Shown: piece after piece, positions 17,152 through 24,073 of the stretch | Position numbering within the stretch: the stretch's first letter is position 1 | Layout: each line of letters begins with the position of its first letter | DNA from: a virus | DNA: 64,000 nucleotides | Strand: one strand, 5' to 3' | Virus record (IMG/VR): IMGVR_UViG_3300027870_000001 | Coordinates: 22,792 to 86,791 of that record | The notes under the pieces: model-generated | Told to the model about the DNA's origin: nothing | Database searches by the model: none | The model's input: the letters and a program-made list of their open reading frames with translations, nothing else | Position numbers and translations under genes: made by a program

Positions 17152-17525
17152 CCGCGCTGCTCATCGTCAGAGACGACCTGCACACCGTCAGGATCTTCAA
17201 CGCCCCCGAGGACATCAACCTCGCCTACGCGTTCTGCACCCAGACCGACGACCCGGACGGTCCGCTCACCCGCCGCGACGACTGGGATCACGAGATCCGG
17301 TACCGCGAGACGTGGGATCTGGCGCTCCGCCTCACCGACCCCACCGCCGAGATCGACCTCGTGTTCACCGAAGGACCCGAGCGATGGCACGTGGACCGGT
17401 TCCGCATCGTCCCGGTGTTCGGCGTGTGGTCCCACCCGATCAACGTCGCTCGCACCCCCGGCGACGAGTTGGCCATCACGATCAGCGGCCCCGACATCTC
17501 GTGGAGAAACCTCCACGATGGATGA
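17148..17525 (+). CDS. Hypothetical protein, 125 aa
   Basis: GTG start in a GTGA overlap. Beta-rich, opening MTALLIVRDDLHTVRIF. Pairs of Trp and Arg at the centre suggest a small sandwich fold. No family recognised; the next gene begins 8 bp before its end. Confidence 0.68.
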   Translation: MTALLIVRDDLHTVRIFNAPEDINLAYAFCTQTDDPDGPLTRRDDWDHEIRYRETWDLALRLTDPTAEIDLVFTEGPERWHVDRFRIVPVFGVWSHPINVARTPGDELAITISGPDISWRNLHDG

Positions 17526-18132
17526 CGACGACGACTACGACGACGTGGACCCGGAGGTGTACGTCTGCCACACCTCCTCGAAGGAGACGGTCCTCGACTT
17601 CCTCGGGTTCCTCGTCGACGACGGCACCCAGCTCGACCTGCTCCCCCTGGAGATCACCCCCGGCTGGGCCCGCACCCCGATGGGCCTCCCCCGCCCCCGG
17701 TCGGTGCCCGACGGTCGGCTCCCTGTCCCGTACGTGGCGTCCGACGTCGACAACCTGGGGCAGACCTCCGCCGAGCGCCTGTACCTGTGCGTGATCGACG
17801 GCCGCTGCCAGGTGTGCGGCCGGAAGTTCGACGAGGGCGAGGACGCGCTGGTCGCCGCAGCGTTCGGGCACCGGATCGTGATCGACGGTGCGGCGATCCA
17901 TCCGGTCGGGTGCTGGCCGTTGGCGCTCAAGCATTGCCCGCACCTCCAAGGGATCCACGAGAGCGGCGCGTTGCTGGTGTGGATCCAGCCGATCTCCGAC
18001 TACAAGATCGACGTGGTCGAGGTCGACGGTCGCCGCCTGGAGGGCTACGCGTGTCCGCCGTTCGAGAAGGGCAACATGTACCTGAACGACAGGATCCGTG
18101 AGCTGCTCGCAGCGGAGGGAGAACCGGGATGA
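17518..18132 (+). CDS. Cys-knuckle hypothetical protein, 204 aa
   Basis: The N-terminus is a run of acidic residues. The centre contains CVIDGRCQVCGRKFDEGEDALV, a CxxC knuckle followed by HPVGCWPLALKHCPHL, reminiscent of treble-clef or HNH-like zinc sites but without an obvious catalytic His. The C-terminal part is mixed alpha/beta. Function unknown. Confidence 0.72.
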   Translation: MDDDDDYDDVDPEVYVCHTSSKETVLDFLGFLVDDGTQLDLLPLEITPGWARTPMGLPRPRSVPDGRLPVPYVASDVDNLGQTSAERLYLCVIDGRCQVCGRKFDEGEDALVAAAFGHRIVIDGAAIHPVGCWPLALKHCPHLQGIHESGALLVWIQPISDYKIDVVEVDGRRLEGYACPPFEKGNMYLNDRIRELLAAEGEPG

Positions 18133-18635
18133 CGATCTGGGGTGGCCTGTACGTCGCCGGGTTCATCGGCTTGGCGATCGCCCGGTGGGGCCGGCACCGG
18201 TGGCAGCACCGGGTCGGTGTGGCCATGGTGACGGTGATGCTCGCCGCTGACGTGGCCGGCACGGTGGCCACCCCGACGTGTCTCGGGTCGATCTTCCTGT
18301 TCGCCATGGGCACCTCGCTGGCCTCGTACATCGTGTGGGTCCAAGGCCACTGGACCTGGGGCGACGAGCCCGAGCTTGAGGCGGACGTCGACCCCACCGA
18401 CGCCGAGGCCGACCGGCTCCTCACCGAGTTCCCGGCCGACATGATCCGCCGGATCCAGCAGATCAACAGCGGCGCCGACCGGTCCGTCGAGAACCTCGCG
18501 GAGGTGTGGCAGATGCTCTACAAGGGCCGCACGTTCGACTGGACGAGGCCCACCGCGGACCTGATCCACGAGGTCGAGGTCGCGCTCTCGTTCTACCAAG
18601 ACCCAGCCGAAGACCCCCAGGACCCCACCCCATGA
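18129..18635 (+). CDS. Membrane protein, 168 aa
   Basis: Two or three hydrophobic helices occupy the first 75 residues (a GLYVAGFIGLAIA segment; VGVAMVTVMLAADVAG; IFLFAMGTSLASYIVWV). They are followed by an acidic soluble tail. Probably in the host inner membrane. The next gene also encodes a membrane protein and is coupled by ATGA. Confidence 0.75.
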   Translation: MTIWGGLYVAGFIGLAIARWGRHRWQHRVGVAMVTVMLAADVAGTVATPTCLGSIFLFAMGTSLASYIVWVQGHWTWGDEPELEADVDPTDAEADRLLTEFPADMIRRIQQINSGADRSVENLAEVWQMLYKGRTFDWTRPTADLIHEVEVALSFYQDPAEDPQDPTP

Positions 18636-18847
18636 CCGACATGAAGCCCGACGCTCGCCAGCTCGGCGTGTTCCTCATCACGACGACGGCAATCGTCGCG
18701 ATCGTGATCTGTTTGACCGGTGTGACCCACCGCGTCCGCGCCGACGGCGACCGCGAGGAACGTGAGCGCACCGAGGCGATCCACGCCTGCAACCAGTTCG
18801 AGTCCCCGGAGGCTCGGCTCGGGTGCCTAGCGATCCTCACCAAGTGA
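18632..18847 (+). CDS. Small single-span membrane protein, 71 aa
   Basis: A hydrophobic helix (LGVFLITTTAIVAIVICLTGV, broken here for listing as residues about 12-32) is flanked by charged ends, with two Cys in the C-terminal tail. Translationally coupled to its neighbours. Confidence 0.7.
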   Translation: MTDMKPDARQLGVFLITTTAIVAIVICLTGVTHRVRADGDREERERTEAIHACNQFESPEARLGCLAILTK

Positions 18848-19359
18848 GCGCCGTGCTGTCGGCCGATGGCCGCTACCGGTACCGGCTCACCCGCCACCTG
18901 GAGCCCACGCTCGACACGATCCCCGGCAAGACCGTCGTGTTCGTCATGCTCAACCCGTCCACCGCAGACGCCGAGCTCAACGACCCGACCACCACGAGGT
19001 GCATCGGGTACGCGGCACGGGAGCACGCCGAGTGGCTCCACCTCGTGAACCTGTACGCCTACCGGACCCCTCACCCGAAGGTGCTCGCCGCCGCTCACCG
19101 CGACGGCGTGAACATCGTCGGCAACCCTGATGCTGACCGGCACCTCGGAGACGTGCTGTCGGAGGCTGGCAGCGGGCTGACGGTGATCGCCGGCTGGGGC
19201 AACCGGCCCGCCGGGATCCCTGAGCCGTTCCACCGGGCGGTCGAGTTCGCGATGCTCGACCGGGTCGGTCCGACGGTCGCGCTCAAGGTCACCGGTCAGG
19301 GTGCCCCGTGGCATCCGCTGTACCTGGCCGCTGACCTGCCGCTCCTCCCGTACACCTGA
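18844..19359 (+). CDS. DUF1643 family protein
   Basis: 171 residues. The segments VVFVMLNPSTADAELNDPTT, RCIGYAARE, LVNLYAYR and then VIAGWGN are diagnostic of DUF1643, common in phages and mobile elements. The conserved Asn/Asp pattern suggests an enzymatic site, but no reaction is established. I chose the GTG start in the GTGA overlap. Last gene before a promoter-terminator unit. Confidence 0.87.
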   Translation: MSAVLSADGRYRYRLTRHLEPTLDTIPGKTVVFVMLNPSTADAELNDPTTTRCIGYAAREHAEWLHLVNLYAYRTPHPKVLAAAHRDGVNIVGNPDADRHLGDVLSEAGSGLTVIAGWGNRPAGIPEPFHRAVEFAMLDRVGPTVALKVTGQGAPWHPLYLAADLPLLPYT

Positions 19360-19362
19360 CCG

Positions 19363-19385
19363 ACTGTCGCCGGAACAGGTAGCAT
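19363..19385 (+). promoter_or_regulatory. Dyad promoter variant (copy 6)
   Basis: Left arm ACTGTCGCCGG; the right half is diverged, with -10 TAGCAT at 19380-19385 instead of TACAGT. It directly follows the DUF1643 stop and points into a region with no convincing gene. Confidence 0.55.
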
Positions 19386-19391
19386 CGGAGA

Positions 19392-19535
19392 GCTGGTGGG
19401 AGTGAGTGAACAACTGCCCGCCCGTGGAGACACTGGCATCCCAGCCCGCAAGGGGTTGGAGTGGACAGCACTACTCCCGCCAGCTCACCCCAGGAACGAC
19501 GAAGGCCCCGGGGGTCGCACGGTCCGGGGCCTTCG
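19392..19535 (+). ncRNA. Putative small RNA or untranslated unit
   Basis: About 145 nt between the promoter variant at 19363-19385 and the hairpin at 19500-19535. Small open frames from GTG codons at 19396 and 19406 run straight through the terminator stem and lack the usual third-position bias, so coding looks unlikely. It could be a regulatory RNA, or a leader whose gene was lost. Confidence 0.4.
19500..19535. terminator. Bidirectional hairpin terminator
   Basis: CGAAGGCCCCGG pairs with CCGGGGCCTTCG (12 bp, 12-nt loop). It lies between the plus-strand unit and the end of the minus-strand lipoprotein gene and can serve both directions. Confidence 0.8.
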
Positions 19536-19566
19536 GTCGATGTCCGCTGTGGACGGTAGCTGGCGG

Positions 19567-20136
19567 CTACCTCCAGTTGTGGGGACCTTGCCCGGTCCGG
19601 TAGTTGTCGACGCCGCGGTTCCACAGCCACGCCCCGCACGAAACTTGGGCAGCGGGCCCGACATGGTCGAGGGTCGTGTTGTACCCGCACTTCCGGGCCC
19701 AGCCGAGGAGCATCCCGTAGTACCCGGCGGCGGTCGACGCCGAGTTGCGGACCCACCACCGGAACCGGGACTCACGCCACGCGATGTAGCAGGTCGGGCG
19801 GTCGCGGCCGTTGCACACCTCCAGGCCGTCGATCCAGCACGACGACGAGTACCGGGTGCATGGCTGGTTGCGGATCTCCGCAGCGTGCGCGACGGCGGCG
19901 GCGAAGGCGACGAGCCGGGCGTAGTCGGCCTGACGGTTGAGCTCGGTGTACCACGTCCAGACGTCGATCTCGTGTTGGGTCGGGGCCTTCGCCACTGGTC
20001 GGCTGGCGGGGGCGGTGGCCGCGACGTGGACGGTCTGGGCGGCGCCCGGTGGGGGTTGGCACCCGACGAGCGCGGTGAGGGTGATGGCTGCCGTGAGTGC
20101 CACGACAGCGAGGTGTCTGATGGTTGGTTTCAGCAT
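19567..20136 (-). CDS. Secreted lipoprotein with lysozyme/transglycosylase-like domain
   Basis: 189 residues, the only gene on the minus strand. It has a basic N-terminus, a hydrophobic signal to residue 22, then lipobox LVGC with Cys26. After a Pro/Ala linker, a helical domain holds CYIAWRESRFRWWVRN (Glu122 as candidate catalytic acid), ASTAAGYYGML and a late CGAWLWNRG segment. That order resembles Rpf/transglycosylase-like domains. Six Cys could form disulfides. It has its own promoter. A host-surface role in the prophage state (superinfection exclusion or wall remodelling) is inference. Confidence 0.82.
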   Translation of the reverse strand: MLKPTIRHLAVVALTAAITLTALVGCQPPPGAAQTVHVAATAPASRPVAKAPTQHEIDVWTWYTELNRQADYARLVAFAAAVAHAAEIRNQPCTRYSSSCWIDGLEVCNGRDRPTCYIAWRESRFRWWVRNSASTAAGYYGMLLGWARKCGYNTTLDHVGPAAQVSCGAWLWNRGVDNYRTGQGPHNWR

Positions 20137-20142
20137 CCCGAA

Positions 20143-20172
20143 AGGTTACGGGACCGTTACAGTCGGGATCAA
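20143..20172 (-). promoter_or_regulatory. Sigma-70-like promoter of the lipoprotein gene
   Basis: On the minus strand, TTGATC (20172-20167) and TAACCT (20148-20143) are separated by 18 bp. Six nucleotides lie between the -10 and the ATG, so this transcript should also be leaderless. The -35 end abuts the operator-like dyad at 20172-20194. Confidence 0.65.
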
Positions 20173-20194
20173 CTGTCGGCCGTGAAGCGACAGT
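20172..20194. promoter_or_regulatory. Operator-like dyad without a -10 box
   Basis: A 23-bp sequence with outer arms ACTGTCG and CGACAGT in perfect inverted repeat around nine bases. It has the length and arm sequence of the phage dyad promoter but no TACAGT -10 element in the plus orientation. It touches the -35 of the minus-strand gene and lies 17 bp upstream of promoter copy 7, so a bound protein could control both directions. Confidence 0.6.
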
Positions 20195-20211
20195 CCCGGC
20201 GTCCTTGCCCA

Positions 20212-20233
20212 ACTGTCTCGGATCGGCTACAGT
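20212..20233 (+). promoter_or_regulatory. Dyad promoter copy 7 (leaderless)
   Basis: -35 TTGCCC at 20205-20210, a 17-bp spacer, left arm ACTGTCTCGGA, right arm TCGGCTACAGT, -10 at 20228-20233. Eight nucleotides before the ATG at 20242. Confidence 0.85.
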
Positions 20234-20241
20234 CGCACGGC

Positions 20242-20469
20242 ATGGAAGCACCCACAGCACCCCCGACGTCACCCCTCGACGTCACCACCATGATCCCAGC
20301 ACAACGCGACGCCGAGATCGTCCGCCTCCAAGCCGAGACGTTCGACCACAGCGGCCACGTCTACGCCGGGCTCCCCACCTCCAGGCGACGTGCCCTCGTC
20401 AACCGGATCAACGCGCTCCGCAAGGCGAACGGCTGGTCCCCGATCAACATGAAGGGCCGCATCCGATGA
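20242..20469 (+). CDS. Small basic hypothetical protein, 75 aa
   Basis: Predicted leaderless (MEAPTAP). The C-terminal half is basic and helical (SRRRALVNRINALRKANGW), suggesting nucleic-acid binding. No family recognised. Confidence 0.72.
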   Translation: MEAPTAPPTSPLDVTTMIPAQRDAEIVRLQAETFDHSGHVYAGLPTSRRRALVNRINALRKANGWSPINMKGRIR

Positions 20470-20978
20470 CCACCTACCAGATCATCGACGGCGGCAGCGT
20501 CGTCCAGTCGGTCGACGTGCTCTCCCTCACTGACCAGGAAGTGGCCGACGGCGTCGAGCTGGTCCTGGTCGAAGGGCTCCCCGCCAACGTGGCCGCGGCC
20601 TACCACCGGCGCCGCCTCCACTACAACCCCGAGGACCGGAACCGGGTCACCGTCGCCGCTACCGAGACGACCAACGTCACTCCACCGAACCTCGACCCGA
20701 ACCCCGACGCCAGGTACTTCGCCGTGCTCGTCGAGGTGTCGAAGGAAGGCCACTGGCAGGAGCCGTACGGTCTGTCCCGACGCCGCAACGACGGCACCGC
20801 CCGCCCGTTCGGAGGCGAGTGGGGGCTGCTCTCCAAGTGGGAAGCGGAACGGCTCCGCGACGCCTTCAACGCCGACGCCGTCACGGCCGGCCCTGACGCT
20901 GACCTCGTGTGCACCGCCCGGGTGGTCGAGTTCTGCCGCTGGGACCAAGACCCCGAGTGGCCTGAGGAGTGGGCATGA
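20466..20978 (+). CDS. Hypothetical protein, 170 aa
   Basis: Mixed alpha/beta protein. The C-terminal part, with FAVLVEVSKEGHWQEPYG and EWGLLSKWEAERLRDAF, looks like a small sandwich domain. ATGA overlap at both ends. No family recognised. Confidence 0.72.
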   Translation: MTTYQIIDGGSVVQSVDVLSLTDQEVADGVELVLVEGLPANVAAAYHRRRLHYNPEDRNRVTVAATETTNVTPPNLDPNPDARYFAVLVEVSKEGHWQEPYGLSRRRNDGTARPFGGEWGLLSKWEAERLRDAFNADAVTAGPDADLVCTARVVEFCRWDQDPEWPEEWA

Positions 20979-21541
20979 CCTCCACCGGTGGCCCCAACGA
21001 CGGGGCCGAACACGACCGTCAGCTCCCGACTCTGCACCCGGTCCGCGACGGCCAACCGGTCGCCCCCGCCTACCGGTGCTCGGTGTGCCTGGTCGACGCC
21101 GAGGACCACCGGTTCGCGGCGTGCCGCGGTGGCCACTGGGCTGAGGTCCGACCCGACGGATCCAGGATCCCTCGCAACCCCGGCGACCGGCACGACGCGA
21201 TGGAACGCCACCCGTGGTGGCCGCTCCTGGAGCTGCTCACCTTCCACCCCGAGCTGCCCGTCCCGCAGCACTTCGACCTCGTGCTCCGCGGCCCCGACCA
21301 GCACCTCGCCTGGCTCGTCGGCTGCACCGAGATCGACCTGGCCCATGGCAACGGCCGCAACCCGGGCCCGGGCTACGCCTGGGTGACCCGCCAGTTCGGG
21401 GACACCACGGTGATGGCCATGTTCGACACCGTGTACCTCGGGGAGTGGGACTACGACCGAAGCGTGCTGCTCCTCGGGTCGGTCGATCAGGTCCGCGATA
21501 GGCTCCGCACGGCCATGGCCAAGACCGGGGAGGGATCGTGA
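20975..21541 (+). CDS. Cys-containing hypothetical protein, 188 aa
   Basis: The N-terminal region has YRCSVCLVDAEDHRFAACRGGHW, a possible zinc site. The remainder is beta-rich, with long hydrophobic strands near the end (YDRSVLLLGSVDQVR). No family recognised. Confidence 0.72.
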   Translation: MTSTGGPNDGAEHDRQLPTLHPVRDGQPVAPAYRCSVCLVDAEDHRFAACRGGHWAEVRPDGSRIPRNPGDRHDAMERHPWWPLLELLTFHPELPVPQHFDLVLRGPDQHLAWLVGCTEIDLAHGNGRNPGPGYAWVTRQFGDTTVMAMFDTVYLGEWDYDRSVLLLGSVDQVRDRLRTAMAKTGEGS

Positions 21542-21816
21542 CCGACCTCACCCAAGACCGGCCGGCGTCCCCGGTCGCCCAAGCCGTCGACCTGCTGATT
21601 GCCGCGGGGATCCCCCCGGAGCGGCTGCGCGACCGGTACCACACCGACCCCGAGTTCCACCTCGTGGTGTTCCTCCTCGCCCGGCTGCTCCAGCGGGCCA
21701 ACGATGCCGGGATCGACCTCCTCACCGAGGACGAGGAGGCAGCGGCCGCGGTGGTCGCGCGAATGCGCCGGGTCGCCGCGCTCACCACGGCCACCCCGAC
21801 CAGGGCCGTCCTGTGA
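21538..21816 (+). CDS. Small helical hypothetical protein, 92 aa
   Basis: GTG start. Predicted mostly helical, with AVDLLIAAGIPPERLRDRYH and FLLARLLQRAND. No family recognised; coupled on both sides by GTGA. Confidence 0.7.
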   Translation: MTDLTQDRPASPVAQAVDLLIAAGIPPERLRDRYHTDPEFHLVVFLLARLLQRANDAGIDLLTEDEEAAAAVVARMRRVAALTTATPTRAVL

Positions 21817-22319
21817 GCGCCTCCGAGGTGCCCGCCGGCACCGTGCACCCGGCCGGCATGACGGCCTGTCAGGCGTGCCCGTGGCGCACCGCGAACCACG
21901 GCCAACGCAACGCGGGAGGCTGGTACACGAAGGCCAACCTGCGTCGCCTGTGGGCGAAGCTCCGCCAGGGCGACTCGATGTCGTGCCATCCGACGGACCC
22001 GCGCATGAACGACGACCCGGGGATGCCCCGCCCGGTCCCCGAAGGGACGGTGCTGCGCGAGTGCGCCGGGTCGCTGGTGCTCATCGAGCGTGAGGCCAAC
22101 CGGTTCGAGGAGATCGTCAAGGCGGGCGGGTCGCTCGCTGACTACCGGCGTGCTCACCCGATGGGCCTCACCCGTGACGGGATCCTGTCGATCGTGGGCC
22201 GGTCGTTCTCTGCGGTGCCGATCATCGGTGACGGGCGTCCGAAGATGACGGCGGTGGACGTCGATGATCCGGCGGTCGGGTACGAGCGCCTGGTGCCGTG
22301 GGAGCCCAAGACCGACTGA
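21813..22319 (+). CDS. DUF6283-like CxxCPWR protein
   Basis: 168 residues. ACQACPWRTANH near residue 22 is the signature of a family of small actinophage proteins with a Cys-rich N-terminus; a second Cys/His pair (SCHPTDP, ECAG) lies about 50 residues later and probably completes a metal site. The C-terminal half is beta-rich. Function unknown. A related Cys pattern occurs in the gene at 50067. Confidence 0.75.
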   Translation: MSASEVPAGTVHPAGMTACQACPWRTANHGQRNAGGWYTKANLRRLWAKLRQGDSMSCHPTDPRMNDDPGMPRPVPEGTVLRECAGSLVLIEREANRFEEIVKAGGSLADYRRAHPMGLTRDGILSIVGRSFSAVPIIGDGRPKMTAVDVDDPAVGYERLVPWEPKTD

Positions 22320-22328
22320 CGTTGCGTC

Positions 22329-22351
22329 ACTGTCTCACGTCGTGCTACAGT
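22329..22351 (+). promoter_or_regulatory. Dyad promoter copy 8 (leaderless)
   Basis: -35 TTGCGT at 22322-22327, 18-bp spacer, -10 TACAGT at 22346-22351. Left arm ACTGTCTCACG and right arm CGTGCTACAGT pair at 9 of 11 positions around one central T. Seven nucleotides before the ATG at 22359. Confidence 0.88.
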
Positions 22352-22358
22352 GACAGGC

Positions 22359-22640
22359 ATGACGAACCCTCCCTCGACCGCCTCCCTCGCCCAACTCCGC
22401 GACGGCACCGCAACCGACCGCAGCTACGGCGCCCCCTGGGTCACCCTCAACGCGCTCGCCGCCGACCTCGACGCCGTCCTCATGGAGATCGACTTCGACC
22501 ACGTCACCTGGCGCAACCCCGACGGCGACAACTTCGGCCCCGAAGCCGGCGTCATCGCCCTCGGCAAAGGCAAGCGCACCGTCGCCCGAGCCCGCATGAC
22601 CGACGGCCACGCCGACGCCCGCCTCCGCCTCACCGACTGA
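22359..22640 (+). CDS. Hypothetical protein, 93 aa
   Basis: Predicted leaderless. Beta-rich C-terminal half (GVIALGKGKRTVARARMTDG). No family recognised. Thirty nucleotides with an AAAGG ribosome site separate it from the next gene. Confidence 0.73.
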   Translation: MTNPPSTASLAQLRDGTATDRSYGAPWVTLNALAADLDAVLMEIDFDHVTWRNPDGDNFGPEAGVIALGKGKRTVARARMTDGHADARLRLTD

Positions 22641-22670
22641 CCCACCAACCCCAACGAAAGGCCCTGCCCC

Positions 22671-23384
22671 ATGACCACCACCACCGACCCCGAGACGATC
22701 GACGTAGCTGGCCTCTCCGCCGCCATCGTCGGCAACACCCCCACCGACTTCGAGTACGACGACGAGAAGTGGCCCGAGAGCTGGGACTACGTCCCCGTGG
22801 TCCGCTGCGAACACTGCCGGGCGGTGATCATCGACACCGACGACCACCTGTCCACCATCGTCGACGAGAACGGCACCCCGGTCCTCCGAGACGGCGCCGA
22901 GGTCCACGCCACCGAGGCCGACAAGGACGACTGGGACCTGGCCGACGGCGAGGAGTGGGACGACTGCGACGCCGCCGACCAGGATGCCAGCGACCTCGAT
23001 GCCGGCGGGCCGTGGATGAACTACTGGTACCCGGCGTGGCTCCGCTTCGGGGAGACGGCCGAGGATCTGGCGCGAGCCACGGTCGACTCGGTCCTCGTGG
23101 TCGTCACCCGGAACGATGGCGATGAGGTCGGGTTCGCGCTCGGCGGTGGCGGCATGGACCTCTCGTGGGAAATCTGCGAGGGCTACATGTCGGCCGGGCT
23201 CCTGCCGCCGTTCACCTTCTGCGACCTGCCCGCCATGGGCGGTCTGTCCGCGACCCCGAAGACCCTGGCGGTCATCGCCGCTTGCAAGCGCACGGCCGAG
23301 TGCATCGCTGACCGGGCCCGGTACACGACGGACCGCCTCGACCGGTTGCAGGCCGACCTGCGGCCGGTCACCGAGGAGGGCTGA
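22671..23384 (+). CDS. Acidic hypothetical protein, 237 aa
   Basis: CEHCRAVIIDTDDH near residue 45 is a CxxC knuckle, followed by a strongly acidic stretch (DKDDWDLADGEEWDDCDAADQD) and a C-terminal domain with GFALGGGGMDLSWEICEGY. The last part is helical. It resembles actinophage proteins of unknown function that join a Cys knuckle to an acidic linker. Confidence 0.75.
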   Translation: MTTTTDPETIDVAGLSAAIVGNTPTDFEYDDEKWPESWDYVPVVRCEHCRAVIIDTDDHLSTIVDENGTPVLRDGAEVHATEADKDDWDLADGEEWDDCDAADQDASDLDAGGPWMNYWYPAWLRFGETAEDLARATVDSVLVVVTRNDGDEVGFALGGGGMDLSWEICEGYMSAGLLPPFTFCDLPAMGGLSATPKTLAVIAACKRTAECIADRARYTTDRLDRLQADLRPVTEEG

Positions 23385-23671
23385 TGGGCTTCGCCTCGGA
23401 CGACACGCTCGCTGCGATCGACATGAAGGTCGAGGAGCTGATCGACGCCGCCCAGACCGCGGCCCGTCGCTACAGCATCCCGGCCCGCTGGCCTCGCCTC
23501 GCCGCGGTGGTCGACGGGTTCCAGGTCACCGCCGAGATCGACCCGGACGGCGAGGTCGAGAACGACCGCTGGGTCGACCTCACCTCCTACTGGGCCGAGG
23601 CGGTCGGGCCCGACGGGATCGTGCACCGCGGCCGGTTCAGCGGCGGCGAAGTCACCTGGGGTGCCGAGTGA
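23384..23671 (+). CDS. Small hypothetical protein, 95 aa
   Basis: Helix followed by beta strands (DGFQVTAEIDPDGEVENDRWVDL). The ATG overlaps the previous stop by one base. No family recognised. Confidence 0.68.
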   Translation: MGFASDDTLAAIDMKVEELIDAAQTAARRYSIPARWPRLAAVVDGFQVTAEIDPDGEVENDRWVDLTSYWAEAVGPDGIVHRGRFSGGEVTWGAE

Positions 23672-24045
23672 AGCCGTCGGTGTGCCCGCTCTGTGGACGC
23701 AAGTTCGGGTCCGAGATCATCTGCCTCGGCCACGCCACCTCCGAGCACGGTCCGCGCGAGATCCTCGCCAAGCTCCGTGAGGTGCTCGACCCGGTGCCCC
23801 ACCAGCTCGCCGGCCGCTGGACGACCGAAGGCGGCGCCGAGGCGTGGGTCGACGGGGTCCTCATGCTCACGGCCCCCGAGCCCGGCGTGTCGTACATGGT
23901 CGCGATCGACCGGTCGGTCCACGTGTGGCTGATCTGGCACCCGGACACGGGCGGGCTCATGGCCACCACTCACGGGTCGGTGCTCGCCCGCACCACCTAC
24001 GAGCTGCCCGAGCCCGACCGGATCTACCGGTTCACTGAGGCGTGA
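23668..24045 (+). CDS. C2H2-like finger protein, 125 aa
   Basis: GTG start in a GTGA overlap. The N-terminus CPLCGRKFGSEIICLGHATSEH matches a C2H2 zinc finger (two Cys, then two His). The rest is a beta-rich domain. It could bind DNA and is a minor candidate regulator. The stop codon overlaps dyad promoter copy 9. Confidence 0.72.
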   Translation: MKPSVCPLCGRKFGSEIICLGHATSEHGPREILAKLREVLDPVPHQLAGRWTTEGGAEAWVDGVLMLTAPEPGVSYMVAIDRSVHVWLIWHPDTGGLMATTHGSVLARTTYELPEPDRIYRFTEA

Positions 24046-24067
24046 CTGTCGCCGGATCGGCTACAGT
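24045..24067 (+). promoter_or_regulatory. Dyad promoter copy 9 (leaderless)
   Basis: Left arm ACTGTCGCCGG, central A, right arm TCGGCTACAGT (9 of 11 positions pair). -10 TACAGT at 24062-24067, six nucleotides before the ATG at 24074. This copy preserves the dyad with a different core from the CACG type, which argues that symmetry itself is selected. Confidence 0.85.
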
Positions 24068-24073
24068 CTGACC

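Noticed and set aside
19396-20241. A long plus-strand frame opposite the lipoprotein gene
   Set aside because: It runs through a perfect terminator hairpin and antisense to a protein with signal peptide, lipobox and fold motifs. Only the part from ATG 20242 is a real gene.
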